64,000 nt of DNA, taken from Euclidia mi (Eukaryota > Arthropoda > Insecta > Lepidoptera > Erebidae). This document shows, piece after piece, positions 53,181 to 63,785 of this stretch. How positions within the stretch are numbered: the first letter of the stretch is position 1; each line of letters opens with the position of its first letter. The position numbers were made by a program, and so were the translations under genes. A model generated the notes under the pieces. The model was not told the origin of the DNA and ran no database searches. It worked only from the letters and a program-made list of their open reading frames with translations. Location: assembly GCA_944739405.2 (NCBI GenBank), contig OX123182.2, positions 58,717,183 through 58,781,182 on the forward strand, written 5' to 3'.

Positions 53181-56100
53181 TTATTCACTTTATTTATTTA
53201 CATTTCTCATAGTTAATTTTATATTAATAAACTATATTAAGAAAAAAAAAGTTTAGAAATATAAAAGGGACCACGGAGACCCACCGGTGTCGGGTACAGG
53301 GACCAAGCCACCGGTGGTTAGGGCCTCAGAGACAGGAACTTCCTCACGATGCGTGCCGTGTCGAGAAGAACTGCCTTCTGCATCAAGGACTTGATCCAGC
53401 TGCCTAGTGCGAGCCTCTTTAGATGTTGATCGAGGCTCTTGGCGATTAGCCCATTCACCGACACGACTATCGGCACAATGATCGCCGAATCCACATCCCA
53501 CATGTCAACAATCTCGTGAGCTAGGTCCAAATATTTAATCTCCTTCTCTTTTTCTGCCTTCACGAGATTGCCGTCATGCGGTATGGTGATATCGATTATC
53601 ATTGCGAGTCGCTCTGCTCGGTCTATCACTACAATATCAGGCTTATTGGCTACAATAGTCCTGTCTGTAATGATAGACCGATCCCAGTACAACAATGCAC
53701 GACCATTCTCGAGAACTGGGTCGGGCACATATCTGTAGTACGGTACCTCTGAACCAACGAGATTATATTTAAGGGCTAGTTGCTGATGGATTATCCTGGC
53801 TACTTGGTTGTGTCTGTGCAAATACTGACCGTTGGCAAGACTCGAACAACCGGACACTATATGCCTGAGCGATTCTCCGGGTTGGTGACACGCCCGACAT
53901 ATGTCAACCGTCCCATCCCTCAGAATATACTTCCGGTAGTTGTTTGTCATGACAACTTCGTCCATAATTGCAAAGACAAAACCTTCGGTTTCTCCAAAGA
54001 GATCACCGAATCGCAGCCAGGAGATGGAAGCTTTAAAATTTACATCGGGCCCATGTAAGGCCCGGTAGAATCGTCCATGCAGCTCCTTGCCCCTCCATAC
54101 TTCTCGTCGGTCCTCAGTACTAAGTACTGCAGGTTTGTGCCAGTTCTCTTTAGCCAGAGCCAGCGGGGTAAGCCCTGTATCAATTCCGACTACATCGCGA
54201 TGCACATCCACACTCATCTGCAGAAAATAATCTCTGAGGTTGCACACCTCGCGGTTGTGTAGGGTCTTAGCACATAAAAAGCCTCGACCCCCACATTTCC
54301 GCGGGATGTACAGCCTCATTACCGATGAGCGTGGATGATGCATACGAGATGCAGTCAGCATTGAACGGACTTTTCTATCCAGGGCATCTAGTTCAGTCTG
54401 GGTCCACCTGAGTATGCCGAAGGAATACATTAGGACTGGCATGGCCCACCCGTTGCAGGCCCGCACCTTGTTGCCGCCTGATAAAAGACTGTTAAGTACT
54501 TTTCTCAGGCGGCCAAAGAACCGAGCCTGCAACGTCTGTTTCATGTCAGTCTCAGAAATATTCAATGACTGCGACATACCCAGGTATTTGTAAGTCTCAG
54601 TTGGGGAAAGGGATCTAAGTTGTATGGAATCTGAGAGTTGTATCCCTGCAGATTCCATAATCCTGCCTCTCTTCACATGCATGACCGCACATTTATCCAC
54701 ACCAAATTCCATCCTGATTGAATTACTAAAGGTTTCGGTTACCTTAAGTAATGCAGTCAGTTGGAATTTGTTGGGGGCAAATAATTTCAGGTCATCCATG
54801 AAAAGGAGGTGAGATGTAACGTGACCTCCTCTCCTCAACTGATAGCCTAGCCCAGAAGCCTCTAATAAGGTACTTAGGGGGTTCAGGGCCAGGCAAAACC
54901 ACAGAGGACTCAGGCTGTCGCCCTGGAATATACCTCGCTCGATCATTATGGGAGCGTCGCAACCCAAGGTCGATCGACACCCTGGATAGCGCAATACGGT
55001 CCTCCATTGCCTCATACACGACCTTAAGAAGGTGCATAGAGTTGTATCTACTTTGTACAACTCTAGCACCCTCAAAAGCCACGCATGAGGCACGGAGTCG
55101 TATGCCTTTTTGTAATCTATCCAGCATGTCGATAGATTCTTGTGGTTACGGCGCACCTGTTGGCTAATGGCCATGTCTATCAAAAGGAGCTCTTTAGTAC
55201 CACGAGCCCCACTCTTACATCCATTTTGAGAAACAGATAAAATTGAATTATCAAATATATGTTTAGATAATTTCGTTCTCAAAATGGATGTAAGAAGTTT
55301 ATATATAGTTGGTAAGCACGTAATTGGCCTATAATTCCTGGGGTCCGTGGTACTACCAGACTTATACAGTAGGTGTGTAACGCCGGATGTTAAAAAATCA
55401 GGCAGCGACCCTGATTCCAATGATGATTGAAATTGAGATGCTAAGCAAGCATGCGAACTTCGGAGCCATTTAAGCCAAAAATTGTGCAGTCCGTCCGGTC
55501 CCGCTGACTTCCAATTTTGTAACGGACGGACTGCACTGGCTATGTCGTCAATTGTTATATATATTGGCTCCATAGATGGAATTCGTTCACATGCTCGCTC
55601 AACATCCCCAATCCAATCACCCTCTTCATGGTTGACGGGCATCGACCAGATACTGCGCCAAAAAGTAACAGTGGAATCATCATCTGGTCGACACCCATCA
55701 CCATTACTGGCCGAAGAATCAGGGTGCTCCCATCCCCGGTACACACACTTTTCGTCTCTCTGGAATGTGCGATTCAGGCAATATCGATCCACTCTTTTTT
55801 TATATCGCCGAATACGGTTTGCCCATGCATAAAGCTTTTGTTTTAGGAAGTCGATGCGCTCTGTAACTCGAGACAAATAATCTTGGGAACTGATACCAGT
55901 TCCCGCGAAGGCCCGAGTCACAAAGCGCATCACTCTCGGTCGTGTATTGCCGGCTCTAAAGGAGGACAGCTTGCCAATGAGTGCCCTGGTCTCAGCGATA
56001 CGACTTTCAATCCTGCATTGCCATGCTGGCACCATAACGGACCGTCGAGTAGCGGTATTATTTACAGGAAATTTAACTCCTGCTACTCGACATGCCGTAA

Positions 56101-57172
56101 CAGCCGCACAATACAGGATTGACTGTGTATCGCTGAGATTTTCACTATTGTCAAAATATATTGACAATAGTGAATCCAAGGCACTCACTAGCGCTATATT
56201 TTTCTTATGCATGGGCAACCGAGGCAAACGAGGCCGAATACTTGGATTCATGGATCGGTATTCCCCAATAGCACATTCCAAAGTGCTCCTTAATTGATCA
56301 TTATACTGGGTACTTACATGAGAAGTCTCGTCATCTACCTCTTCATGGACGACATTAAGATGTTGCTGATCAGCAATCACTGTCCCAGTTTGCGATGAAG
56401 AAGTGATGGGGAGACCTCTCCGTACGTCAGAGCGAAGTCTCTCAAGCACGGTATCATCCAACAGACGACACCGCTGGATGGCCCGCACTTGATCCGATAG
56501 CCGTTGTGTTGACACGTTGACAGCTGGCTCAAGCGCCTGAAACAAAGGCAGCATCCGATTACGGTACGCACTGAGGTTAGTTCCCCCCTCTGTGGGCACA
56601 AAATATGCCCGCATGACGTTTTCATTCATCGAACTCGTCCATCTCATGCGGTGCACATCACCACCGGTAGCGGGGGCCCTGTTCGAAACCGGTGGGTCTC
56701 GGGGTCCCAAGCGTGTCGGTGGCCGGCCTCTCCCTCGCCGACGTACAGGTGGTGGTGACGTCGGCGGCGAGAAGTACTCGTCGCTCGACGAGCTCGACGC
56801 CTCTGCAATTGCCGACAACGCTGATGCAGGTGCCGGCGGCGGCTGCGAGGCGGAGCTGAGCGACGAGTCCGGGGGTGTAATGCGTGCTGCTGCGGCTGCC
56901 CTGGCTCTAGTCAACATATTTGTCTAGATATTTTCCTTTCTTTCAGATTAAATTCATATTTTGATGATTTTCGTTTGACAGTTGTCATCTTTGATTTCTT
57001 ATATGGTTTGTAAAGGTTTATTTCCGTAAAAATGATATTTCATAAAATAAATTCTCCTTGTTGTTGTTATTTTCTATAATATATAATATACTGAGCTATA
57101 AGAGTAATATTAAAATTGAATTAAAAATATCCAAGAAAATTTTCATGTTGACGTTTTGCAGTGTTGCCAGGT
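53181..57172 (-). mobile_element. R4/Dong-like non-LTR retrotransposon, apparently full coding length
   Basis: About 4.0 kb between two ATT/TAA microsatellite tracts, with one uninterrupted ORF on the minus strand, a 5' leader of about 255 bp and a 3' region of about 137 bp. The ORF has a central reverse transcriptase and a C-terminal CCHC plus restriction-like endonuclease. That is the arrangement of the R2/R4/NeSL/CRE group, not of APE-type LINEs. Dong, the R4-clade element of Bombyx, targets TAA repeats, which fits the flanks here. The exact ends cannot be set within the simple repeat. Confidence 0.85.
53318..56917 (-). CDS. R4/Dong-like ORF: reverse transcriptase with restriction-like endonuclease
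   Basis: 1199 residues, no stop or frameshift. Residues 1-90 are Ala/Ser/Pro-rich with RRRGRGRPPTRLGPRDPP (59-76), an AT-hook-like GRP core; no C2H2 finger is visible there. The reverse transcriptase follows: GPDGLHNFWLKWL (about 473), NYRPITCLPTIYKLL (about 528), DYKKAYDSVPHAWLL (601; motif A Asp), GIFQGDSLSPLWF (662), FMDDLKLFAPNK (706; motif C). The C-terminal zinc motif is C1007-C1010-H1019-C1024, then a PD-(D/E)xK-type nuclease: NKPDIVVIDR (1091-1100), MIIDITIP (1106-1113) and downstream Lys. All expected catalytic residues are present, so it could be functional for target-primed reverse transcription. The start is the first Met; the leader upstream is AT-rich. Confidence 0.93.
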   Translation of the reverse strand: MLTRARAAAAARITPPDSSLSSASQPPPAPASALSAIAEASSSSSDEYFSPPTSPPPVRRRGRGRPPTRLGPRDPPVSNRAPATGGDVHRMRWTSSMNENVMRAYFVPTEGGTNLSAYRNRMLPLFQALEPAVNVSTQRLSDQVRAIQRCRLLDDTVLERLRSDVRRGLPITSSSQTGTVIADQQHLNVVHEEVDDETSHVSTQYNDQLRSTLECAIGEYRSMNPSIRPRLPRLPMHKKNIALVSALDSLLSIYFDNSENLSDTQSILYCAAVTACRVAGVKFPVNNTATRRSVMVPAWQCRIESRIAETRALIGKLSSFRAGNTRPRVMRFVTRAFAGTGISSQDYLSRVTERIDFLKQKLYAWANRIRRYKKRVDRYCLNRTFQRDEKCVYRGWEHPDSSASNGDGCRPDDDSTVTFWRSIWSMPVNHEEGDWIGDVERACERIPSMEPIYITIDDIASAVRPLQNWKSAGPDGLHNFWLKWLRSSHACLASQFQSSLESGSLPDFLTSGVTHLLYKSGSTTDPRNYRPITCLPTIYKLLTSILRTKLSKHIFDNSILSVSQNGCKSGARGTKELLLIDMAISQQVRRNHKNLSTCWIDYKKAYDSVPHAWLLRVLELYKVDTTLCTFLRSCMRQWRTVLRYPGCRSTLGCDAPIMIERGIFQGDSLSPLWFCLALNPLSTLLEASGLGYQLRRGGHVTSHLLFMDDLKLFAPNKFQLTALLKVTETFSNSIRMEFGVDKCAVMHVKRGRIMESAGIQLSDSIQLRSLSPTETYKYLGMSQSLNISETDMKQTLQARFFGRLRKVLNSLLSGGNKVRACNGWAMPVLMYSFGILRWTQTELDALDRKVRSMLTASRMHHPRSSVMRLYIPRKCGGRGFLCAKTLHNREVCNLRDYFLQMSVDVHRDVVGIDTGLTPLALAKENWHKPAVLSTEDRREVWRGKELHGRFYRALHGPDVNFKASISWLRFGDLFGETEGFVFAIMDEVVMTNNYRKYILRDGTVDICRACHQPGESLRHIVSGCSSLANGQYLHRHNQVARIIHQQLALKYNLVGSEVPYYRYVPDPVLENGRALLYWDRSIITDRTIVANKPDIVVIDRAERLAMIIDITIPHDGNLVKAEKEKEIKYLDLAHEIVDMWDVDSAIIVPIVVSVNGLIAKSLDQHLKRLALGSWIKSLMQKAVLLDTARIVRKFLSLRP

Positions 57173-57265
57173 TATTATATTATTATTATTATTATTATTA
57201 TATATTATTATTATTATTATGATTATATTATTATTATGATTATAAGTATTACTATTATTATTACG
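57173..57265. repeat. (ATT)n microsatellite at the 5' side of the R4-type LINE
   Basis: TTATTATTATTATTATTATT with TATATTATT and ATGATTATATT interruptions; on the minus strand it is the TAA repeat expected upstream of a Dong-like insertion. Confidence 0.85.
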
Positions 57266-57280
57266 TCTCTAACAATTCAA

Positions 57281-58117
57281 TTCAAATCATTTATTATTTA
57301 GGTATTCTGTAACAGAATAATAGCATTTTTGGATCAGAAAAAAATTGAGGCGTTTAGTAAATGTTGTTTCAAGCTTTTCTTCTTTAATAAATTTAGGTAA
57401 TTTATTAAATATCTTAACAGCCATGTAATATGGGCTCTCGTTGAGCATTTTTGTTTTTGAAGGAGGTAAGTTTAGTCTGTCTTTATGGCGTGTATTTAAA
57501 TTGTGCATGTCTTTCACTTTATTAAAAGAGTCACTGTGTCTGAAATTGAATGTACATATATCGAGTATATATATTGATGGTAGTGTTAGGATATTTAGTT
57601 TAGTAAAGTAAGGTTTACAGCTTTGCGTATTGTCTATATGTGCTAGTATTCTGACACATTTCTTTTGAATTATAAATAATTCCTCTACATTTACACTGTT
57701 ACCCCAAAGCATGACCCCATACCTCAGCCAGGAGTATGCATATGCGTAGTATGCCGACAATGCTGTTTGTGTGTCTGTGCTGTGTTTAATTTGAAATAGA
57801 GCGTATGTAAATTTAGATAATTTGGGTTTGATGTGATCTATATGTGTTTTCCAGTTTAAATGTGTGTCTATATTTATACCCAATAAACTAAAAGTGTTGA
57901 CCTCTTCTATTAGTGTATTTTCGTGTGTTATGTGTAGAGAAAGGGGTGTTTTTTTGTATGACCTGAACTGCATTACTTTTGTTTTGAGTGTGTTTATTTC
58001 TAAATTATGTTCTTGGAGCCATTGTGTAATAGATTGGAGAGTGTTTTGGATCTGACTATTATAGTTTAAGTAGTCACATTTTATTAAAATCGAGACATCG
58101 TCAGCGAACTCTGTAGC
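57281..58117 (-). pseudogene. Jockey-clade LINE, 5'-truncated
   Basis: The minus strand begins at the active-site block EFADDVSILIKCDYLNYN (58113 downward), continues WLQEHNLEINTLKTKVMQFR, NTFSLLGINIDTHLNWKTHI, WLRYGVMLWGNSVNVEELF, QKKCVRILAHIDNTQSCKPY, KIFNKLPKFIKEE and ends LIQKCYYSVTEYLNNK at 57287. The frame is open from the FADD block to the end. The 3' end is ATTTGAATTGAATTG. All sequence 5' of motif C is missing, and the truncation lies about 40 bp from the MITE at 58155. Confidence 0.88.
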
Positions 58118-58154
58118 GTGTCTGTCAGTCAGTCAGTAACGCAAGGATTTTATA

Positions 58155-58686
58155 CAGGGTGGCGCTACCATAGGGGCACTTTTTAAACAGAGGCATAGCG
58201 TACAACATTACACTTGCTTTGAATTCCACAGAGCTGATACAAAACGGTCAACGACCCTTCATTGCGCGCTGCGACTCGCTACGACGCGGGCGCCGACTCG
58301 ACGCCGCGCGAGGATTCCCGCGTATCTTCGAGGACGCGTGAATGTTTTTTGTCAGGTTCATTTATGCACTTTATTGTAAAAAAATAAAGTTTATTTTCAA
58401 GTGCGTTAATAAAATCCTCTCCACTGCGCTCCGTTTTATCTGCGCTGAGCCTAACTTCAGATGACGTCAAGGCGTCACGTCGTAGCGAGTCGGGGCGCAC
58501 AATGTAGGGTCGTTGACCGTTTTGTATCAGCTGTGTGGAATTCAAAGCATGTGCAAAAAATGCTGAACTTAAAATCGATATTGTGGCTAAACTACTGCAC
58601 CGATTTAATTGATTTTTGTACAAGGCTTCAGAATGTTGTACGCTATGCCTCTGTTCAAAAAGTGCCCCTATGGTAGCGCCACCCTG
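58155..58686. mobile_element. 532-bp TA-flanked MITE with CAGGGTGG ends
   Basis: TA on both sides (58153-58154, 58687-58688). Terminal inverted repeats of about 56 bp start CAGGGTGGCGCTACCATAGG. A second inverted block further in (TTTGAATTCCACAGAGCTG, AAAACGGTCAACGACCCT, and complements near 58502-58545) extends the palindrome. The interior is GC-rich and asymmetric. TA duplication and CAGGGTG start point to the Tc1/mariner superfamily, as for the foldback at 14714-16872. Confidence 0.85.
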
Positions 58687-58689
58687 TAT

Positions 58690-59765
58690 TAATAAGATTG
58701 AAGTGATCCAATTGAAAAAGTTAAGATTTTACACAAACTCCCCTTTGTACCCTCTTAGGGGAAGAAGTTACAAAATAAATGTTTTTGTGTTCACTAAAGT
58801 CATTTGAGGAACAAAGTATGTTAATCCCTTGAAGGAATAAAATGGTTTCATACAAATTCTGCCTCCCCTTTTTATCCACTTAAGGTTAGAATTTGCAAAT
58901 TCAAGAAAACACTGAAATTACAGACAGACTACAAATTTTTACTATAGATAATGTTTTCAATCCATTTAAAACTATAGCCTTAATTTTTTTTTTATATAAC
59001 GACAGAATTGCTTGTTGTATCTGGTGCTTTGTTTCCCACCTAATAAAAGTTTGTGTTATGTCTTTGTACCTTGCGCCTATTTTTTGGGTATTATAAGTTA
59101 AGAATTAACATTCTTTGTACGGCTCATAACAGGACACCTATGTCTATGACCCTATCTTAAAACAACATTTAGCGGCCTTTTGAGAATCTACAGTTATGAC
59201 AAAATGCCTACTAAAGAAGCTTCTTTCACTTTGCAGTACAGTAATGAATTAGTAGGCGTAGTGAGTGTGGAACTATACTTGAGCCTAATAAATCTGGATT
59301 ATGATGGTGGTGTTTATTGGACCGGGTCTGGATGTTTATCGGCGTCTGCCAGAAATATTCTTAATCAATAGGAAGAACAGAAATATAAGTTTGTTTATTC
59401 CTTTTTATTCCTGAATACTATGACTGCGGTCAATCAAAAGCATCGATTCAAATCACAAGTCAACAAAAAATATGATACATAATTATCCTATCCAATGGAA
59501 GTTCGGAGTCAAGAAGTCGTTGTTGCTACACCCCAAAGACTTTAAAAAACAATTACTGCAATCAAAGAATTAAAAGATCAAGAGAAAGAAAAGGCTGTAA
59601 CAGTTTTAATTTTAGGTTCAAACATTTTTAATACGAGTCATATTTTAAACGTATGTGTATACAATCTATTTTACAAACTATGACAACGTACACGATTATT
59701 GAAAATTTACGGGTTGTATTTAACTGTTAGTCAAAAATACTAATTTTCCACCAAAAATACTAATT
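58690..59765. other. Spacer, nothing recognised
   Basis: AT-rich; short frames have no motif. Confidence 0.5.
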
Positions 59766-59769
59766 GCAC

Positions 59770-59843
59770 CACTAAGCTAAGTTGACGGAGCCCTGCGAAG
59801 CAGGGCTCCTATTTTTGGGAGCAGGGTCACAAGAGAATCACTT
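59770..59843. mobile_element. MITE family M1, partial copy 2
   Basis: Shares CTAAGTTGACGGAGCC, the GC hairpin, GGGCTCCTATTTTTGG and GGGTCACAAGAGAA with copy 1. The hairpin loop reads CTGCGAAGCAGG here and CTGCTTCGCAGG in copy 3, i.e. inverted. Outer terminal repeats are missing. Confidence 0.7.
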
Positions 59844-60320
59844 CGAAAGAAATCTTATTAGACTTGGTCAGTTGAGGACAGAACTTAGTCCAATATAATT
59901 CACAATTACCTACTACCTTGAACCGGGCTTGCATTAAATGGTTCTAAAAATTAGCTTCCGACGGCTGCAAAGCATGATAAAATACGTTCTCGACGCAAAT
60001 AAAGTCACTCCACTATTATTCTGCGATGCTTTAATAGGGCGCAAGATAAATAGGCAACTAAAGTGACACGGAGTTTATGGAGCGGTATGATTTGTGCACA
60101 AGGATGTTAATGTTGCTTGAAGTGTGTGAGCTTAGGAGACAAAGAGATTAGATGGATTTGTTATGACTGTGTATACATTTTTAGTCGAATGGAATCTAAG
60201 TATGTTTTATGATGGCGTGTAAGCCTGGATTATATTTAAAATTGGTAACTGTAAAAAATACTAGGTTAAAATTATGAATTAAGAATAGAAATCCTAGGTT
60301 TGATTTATATAATTATAGTC
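59844..60320. other. Spacer, nothing recognised
   Basis: No supported feature. Confidence 0.45.
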
Positions 60321-60324
60321 AAGT

Positions 60325-60500
60325 AGTGCTCATAGCTTGACTTGGCTTGCCGTTCTTAATAGGTTGGCATTGTTTGCACAGGTCGCCTCTTGGATGGGTG
60401 ACCGGGTGAAGCATTGCTGCCAGTCCCACTTCTTTTCTCGGGGCAAGAATTGTTAGACAATGTTGGAGCCCTTTTGGTCGTCTAAAAACTCTTTATTCGG
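60325..60500 (+). repeat. Dispersed repeat with 5S-rRNA-like stretch
   Basis: AGTGCTCATAGCTTGACTTGG, CCGTTCTTAATAGGTTGGC and CTTGGATGGGTGACCGGGTG. The last piece resembles the 5S rRNA internal control region; the whole block looks like a common lepidopteran dispersed repeat. It could be a 5S-derived SINE; this is a tentative reading. Confidence 0.45.
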
Positions 60501-61380
60501 GTATTTCTACAAGACTAATGCAATATCTTACATTCATATAAATTTTATTTATCAAAATCGTTTTCCATCCATGCCACCATTCGCCGTAAAGATAGAACAG
60601 AAAAGTAAACCCAGAATATTAATGTAAACATAAAACACTATTACATAATATTCTAAGTCAATAACCACTATCCATGATCGAAATAGTATCGCTGTATAAT
60701 AAATTAATAACAATCAAATCAATACGGCATAATATATGCCTAAGTACAATAAACAATAGCTATAAGCAACTAAAATGACCCAAACAGAGTCAACATGAGA
60801 GCAATCATATTGATAACTTGTACTAGCGGTTTGCTTGCCAAATGTAGTCATTACATATACTATATGAACGTTATCGGTATGTGACTGTATCGTTTTATTA
60901 CCAAATAGGTTGTTTTACTGCGATTTTTTTGTTATATTATACAATAGTAACAAATGTCGAAGATTATTTAACTTACATTTATTGGCGAAAATGTCTGAAA
61001 CTTTTTCAACAAACCAAATTAGCAAAATACTTGCATAAGCTAGCTCTGAAATAGATTTAACTGACATGTTTGATCCATTAAACACCACTATCCTAGTAGC
61101 GATTGCTGGATCGACGCCACACCTGCATACATAGGCAAAGAATGGATCATAGTTAAGTAGTGATTAAGCCGGTAGAAATTTGATCAACCTTGTGTGGACG
61201 GATTACAAGGCAAAACCAGTCGCTGAGAATAATCCACTTTAATAAGGAAAGGAATAAAAGATCTTCCATCAGTGTATCGTATTGAATCATGTCATTGCAT
61301 GCGCCGGAACCCTCAGTGAGATTACAACAGAAACTAATGTTAACTAACCTCCGACTGTAAATCCACTTGTCCATTCCTCC
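60501..61380. other. Spacer, nothing recognised
   Basis: No supported gene; the 122-codon minus frame at 61153-61521 lies partly in degenerate repeats and is not credible. Confidence 0.45.
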
Positions 61381-61384
61381 AGAA

Positions 61385-62125
61385 CGGTTTACTAATGTTT
61401 GCCATAATTTAAAATGCCATAATTTCATATCCCATACTGGTATTTGCCATAATTTCATTAGAAATAACGCTTCAGTTGCCATAATCGTGAAATGACATAA
61501 AATGACTTTCACTAATTCCATTGGTCATAATCGATCAAATGTCATAATAATTTAAATCCATAAATGTATTTGCTATAATTTTCGTTTTCAATGATGCCAT
61601 TTTCCATAACTTTTAATCACCACTGTAATTCCATTAACTAAATAGGTTATGTTAGGTTCTCTTTTGACCCTTAATCCGAAAATCCGAAGCAGGGCTCCGT
61701 CAACTTCAGTTTATTAAACTGGTGTAAAGAATGTGGACTAAGTTGACGGAGCCCTGCTTCGCAGGGCTCCTATTTTTGGGTTAAGGGTCAAAAGAGAACC
61801 CTAACCTAACCTATCCGATTCGGATTGCACTGAGTCGCGGTGTTAACGATAATTAAATTCGACCCAACAATATTATGTATTATTTTCATAATTATATAAA
61901 ATTTTGATTATGTCAAGAGTCGATTATGAGATGTGTTACTTATGGAAACTAATTATTATGATATATGTTGTTATAGAAAGTAATTTTATGGCAAATAAAA
62001 GTTATCACTGTTGAGTTGTTAAGGCAAACGTTATTAGTATAAATGATAATAGTGCAAGTAAATATTATGATCGGGGATGATTTTGGCAAACAATATTAGT
62101 GCAAATGAATTTATGGAAAACGAGA
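61385..62125. repeat. Mirrored array of degenerate short repeats around a MITE
   Basis: Left half (61385-61620): repeated TTTGCCATAATTTCAT-like motifs. Right half (61910-62125): the complementary sense, for example TTTTATGGCAAATAAAAG and ATTTTGGCAAACAATATT. The MITE copy at 61636-61815 sits between them. Confidence 0.6.
61636..61815. mobile_element. MITE family M1, copy 3
   Basis: Terminal repeats AATAGGTTATGTTAGGTTCTC and, inverted, GAGAACCCTAACCTAACCTAT; the core contains CTAAGTTGACGGAGCC and the GC hairpin. Part of the core is repeated inverted near 61680-61705 (AAGCAGGGCTCCGTCAACTT). Confidence 0.78.
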
Positions 62126-63395
62126 GAATACCCTCCAGAACTATGCGCATTAATAAAATAATACCGCCGCCAAATGTTTAGCTGTTTTCTTAGGCTACAA
62201 ACGATTTATTTTATTCAAATAGTTAGCACAAATACCAATGCTGTAGAATCAACAATGCTAATAATAATCGTAAAAGGGATAAAATTTTCAGGTATAAATA
62301 ATCATAAACCGGGCAAGCACCTTTGATACCCAACTTTTCGGTTGAATTGCATGGACCGTGGTCACGACTGACTTATTACGATTGGTCGTGGTTAAAGACC
62401 CTTTGCCGATACTGCCTTACTCTACCTGTATGAAAATCAGCTAAGTACAAAAAAATATTGTGGCATTTTTTAATGAAAAGCACGTAGTGATGCAGGTAAG
62501 ACAGACATATCATGTTTTTTTAAATCGTTATAACTTCATAAATACTCACACCGAGCATCTGGAAAAACTAACTGTATTGTAGATTTTTCTCAAAGAAAAA
62601 GTAAAAATTCCAATTTGGTTAGACCTAGAAAACTGCAACATTCTGCCAATTACCCGTGATATTATGATAGTCAGAAATTTCAAATCACGTGACCAACGAG
62701 ATTTTTCACGAGGACCAATAAAATTAGAGCTTGCTGGTAGAAGTGAAACTAGCCGGGCTACTAGATTTAAATAAGAATTATATTTCATTTTGGTTTGATT
62801 ATGATAGCCCTCTTAGTCAAAATAGTCTATAAAGAATTAATCATTTTGGAACATTTATCTGTATTTTATAAAACATTATATATAACTATACTTAACTTTT
62901 CCGTCAACGATATTTAAAACAAAAACTTTTATAAAGCGGCATATCGATGACCATTTCCCGCTTAATTTCCGTGTACCTTTATTTAGAAATATAAAAATTT
63001 GAATACAAAAAATAAGGCCGATACGCCTAACACCCGTTCACTGAAATCAAAGTTTTCCAATAAGCCGAAGTGCTTAGAATAAGAAGTATTATGACCTGCC
63101 ATTATCATTAATGCATATCTCATTACGGCTTATGAATTTTTAACATTTTTGTTTCTTTATTGAGAATTTTCGATGCACGGTGCCTTTTAGCATATTTCTG
63201 CGTCATTCAACATTGCTGAAATAGCATGTTAAAGCAAATATTACGACTGATATTTCATGAATATCTTACCTGTTTTACGGAATTTTAATAATGTTTACAA
63301 CTTGCCTCTTGCTCTGCTTTCATCAGTCAAATTGTCAAAGTAATATCTGACTGTTTTCATCCATTCACTTATTCATGTCGAATTCCTGCTCTCAT
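62126..63395. other. Spacer, nothing recognised
   Basis: No supported gene; frames below 81 codons have no motif. Confidence 0.5.
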
Positions 63396-63399
63396 ATTG

Positions 63400-63500
63400 T
63401 TTTACCAAATAGGTGGCAAACGAGCAGAAGGATCGCCTGATGGTAAGCGATTACCGTTGCTCGTGGTTACGCAAAACACCAGAAGGCGAAACAATTGTGC
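63400..63500 (+). repeat. Dispersed lepidopteran repeat (S4)
   Basis: TTTTACCAAATAGGTGGCAAACGAGCAGAAGG, CGCCTGATGGTAAGCGATTACC and CACCAGAAGGCG are a very common lepidopteran dispersed repeat; reverse copies are at 29685 and 38240. Confidence 0.6.
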
Positions 63501-63649
63501 TATCGGTTTGGATGGGAAAAAGAATAGGAAGTGGAGTGAGACGGAGGGAGATAATGGGTCTTCTGGTGCCCTCACTTACCGAACGAAATCCAACTTACGA
63601 ACCTGTATGTTGCATTTTCTTCGCTATGTTTTTCGTTCGTTCGCAATAT

Positions 63650-63785
63650 TTTCGGTAATTAGCGAGCAATAATAAAGAATAAGACGCACATAACTTCGAA
63701 AGGTTAGTAGTGCGCGCCGTAAGTTTGAACCCGGGACACCCAGCATCTGGCTGGTCTCCTCACTTGACGATCGTGGGCTTCAGGT
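63650..63785 (-). repeat. SINE S1 head fragment, reverse
   Basis: GACGCACATAACTTCGAAAGG, GTGCGCGCCGTAAGTTTGAACC and CTCCTCACTTGACGATCG correspond to the complement of the S1 head and first body segment. Confidence 0.5.

Noticed and set aside
61153..61521. 122-codon minus frame
   Set aside because: Overlaps degenerate TTTGCCATAATTT repeats; composition explains the lack of stops.
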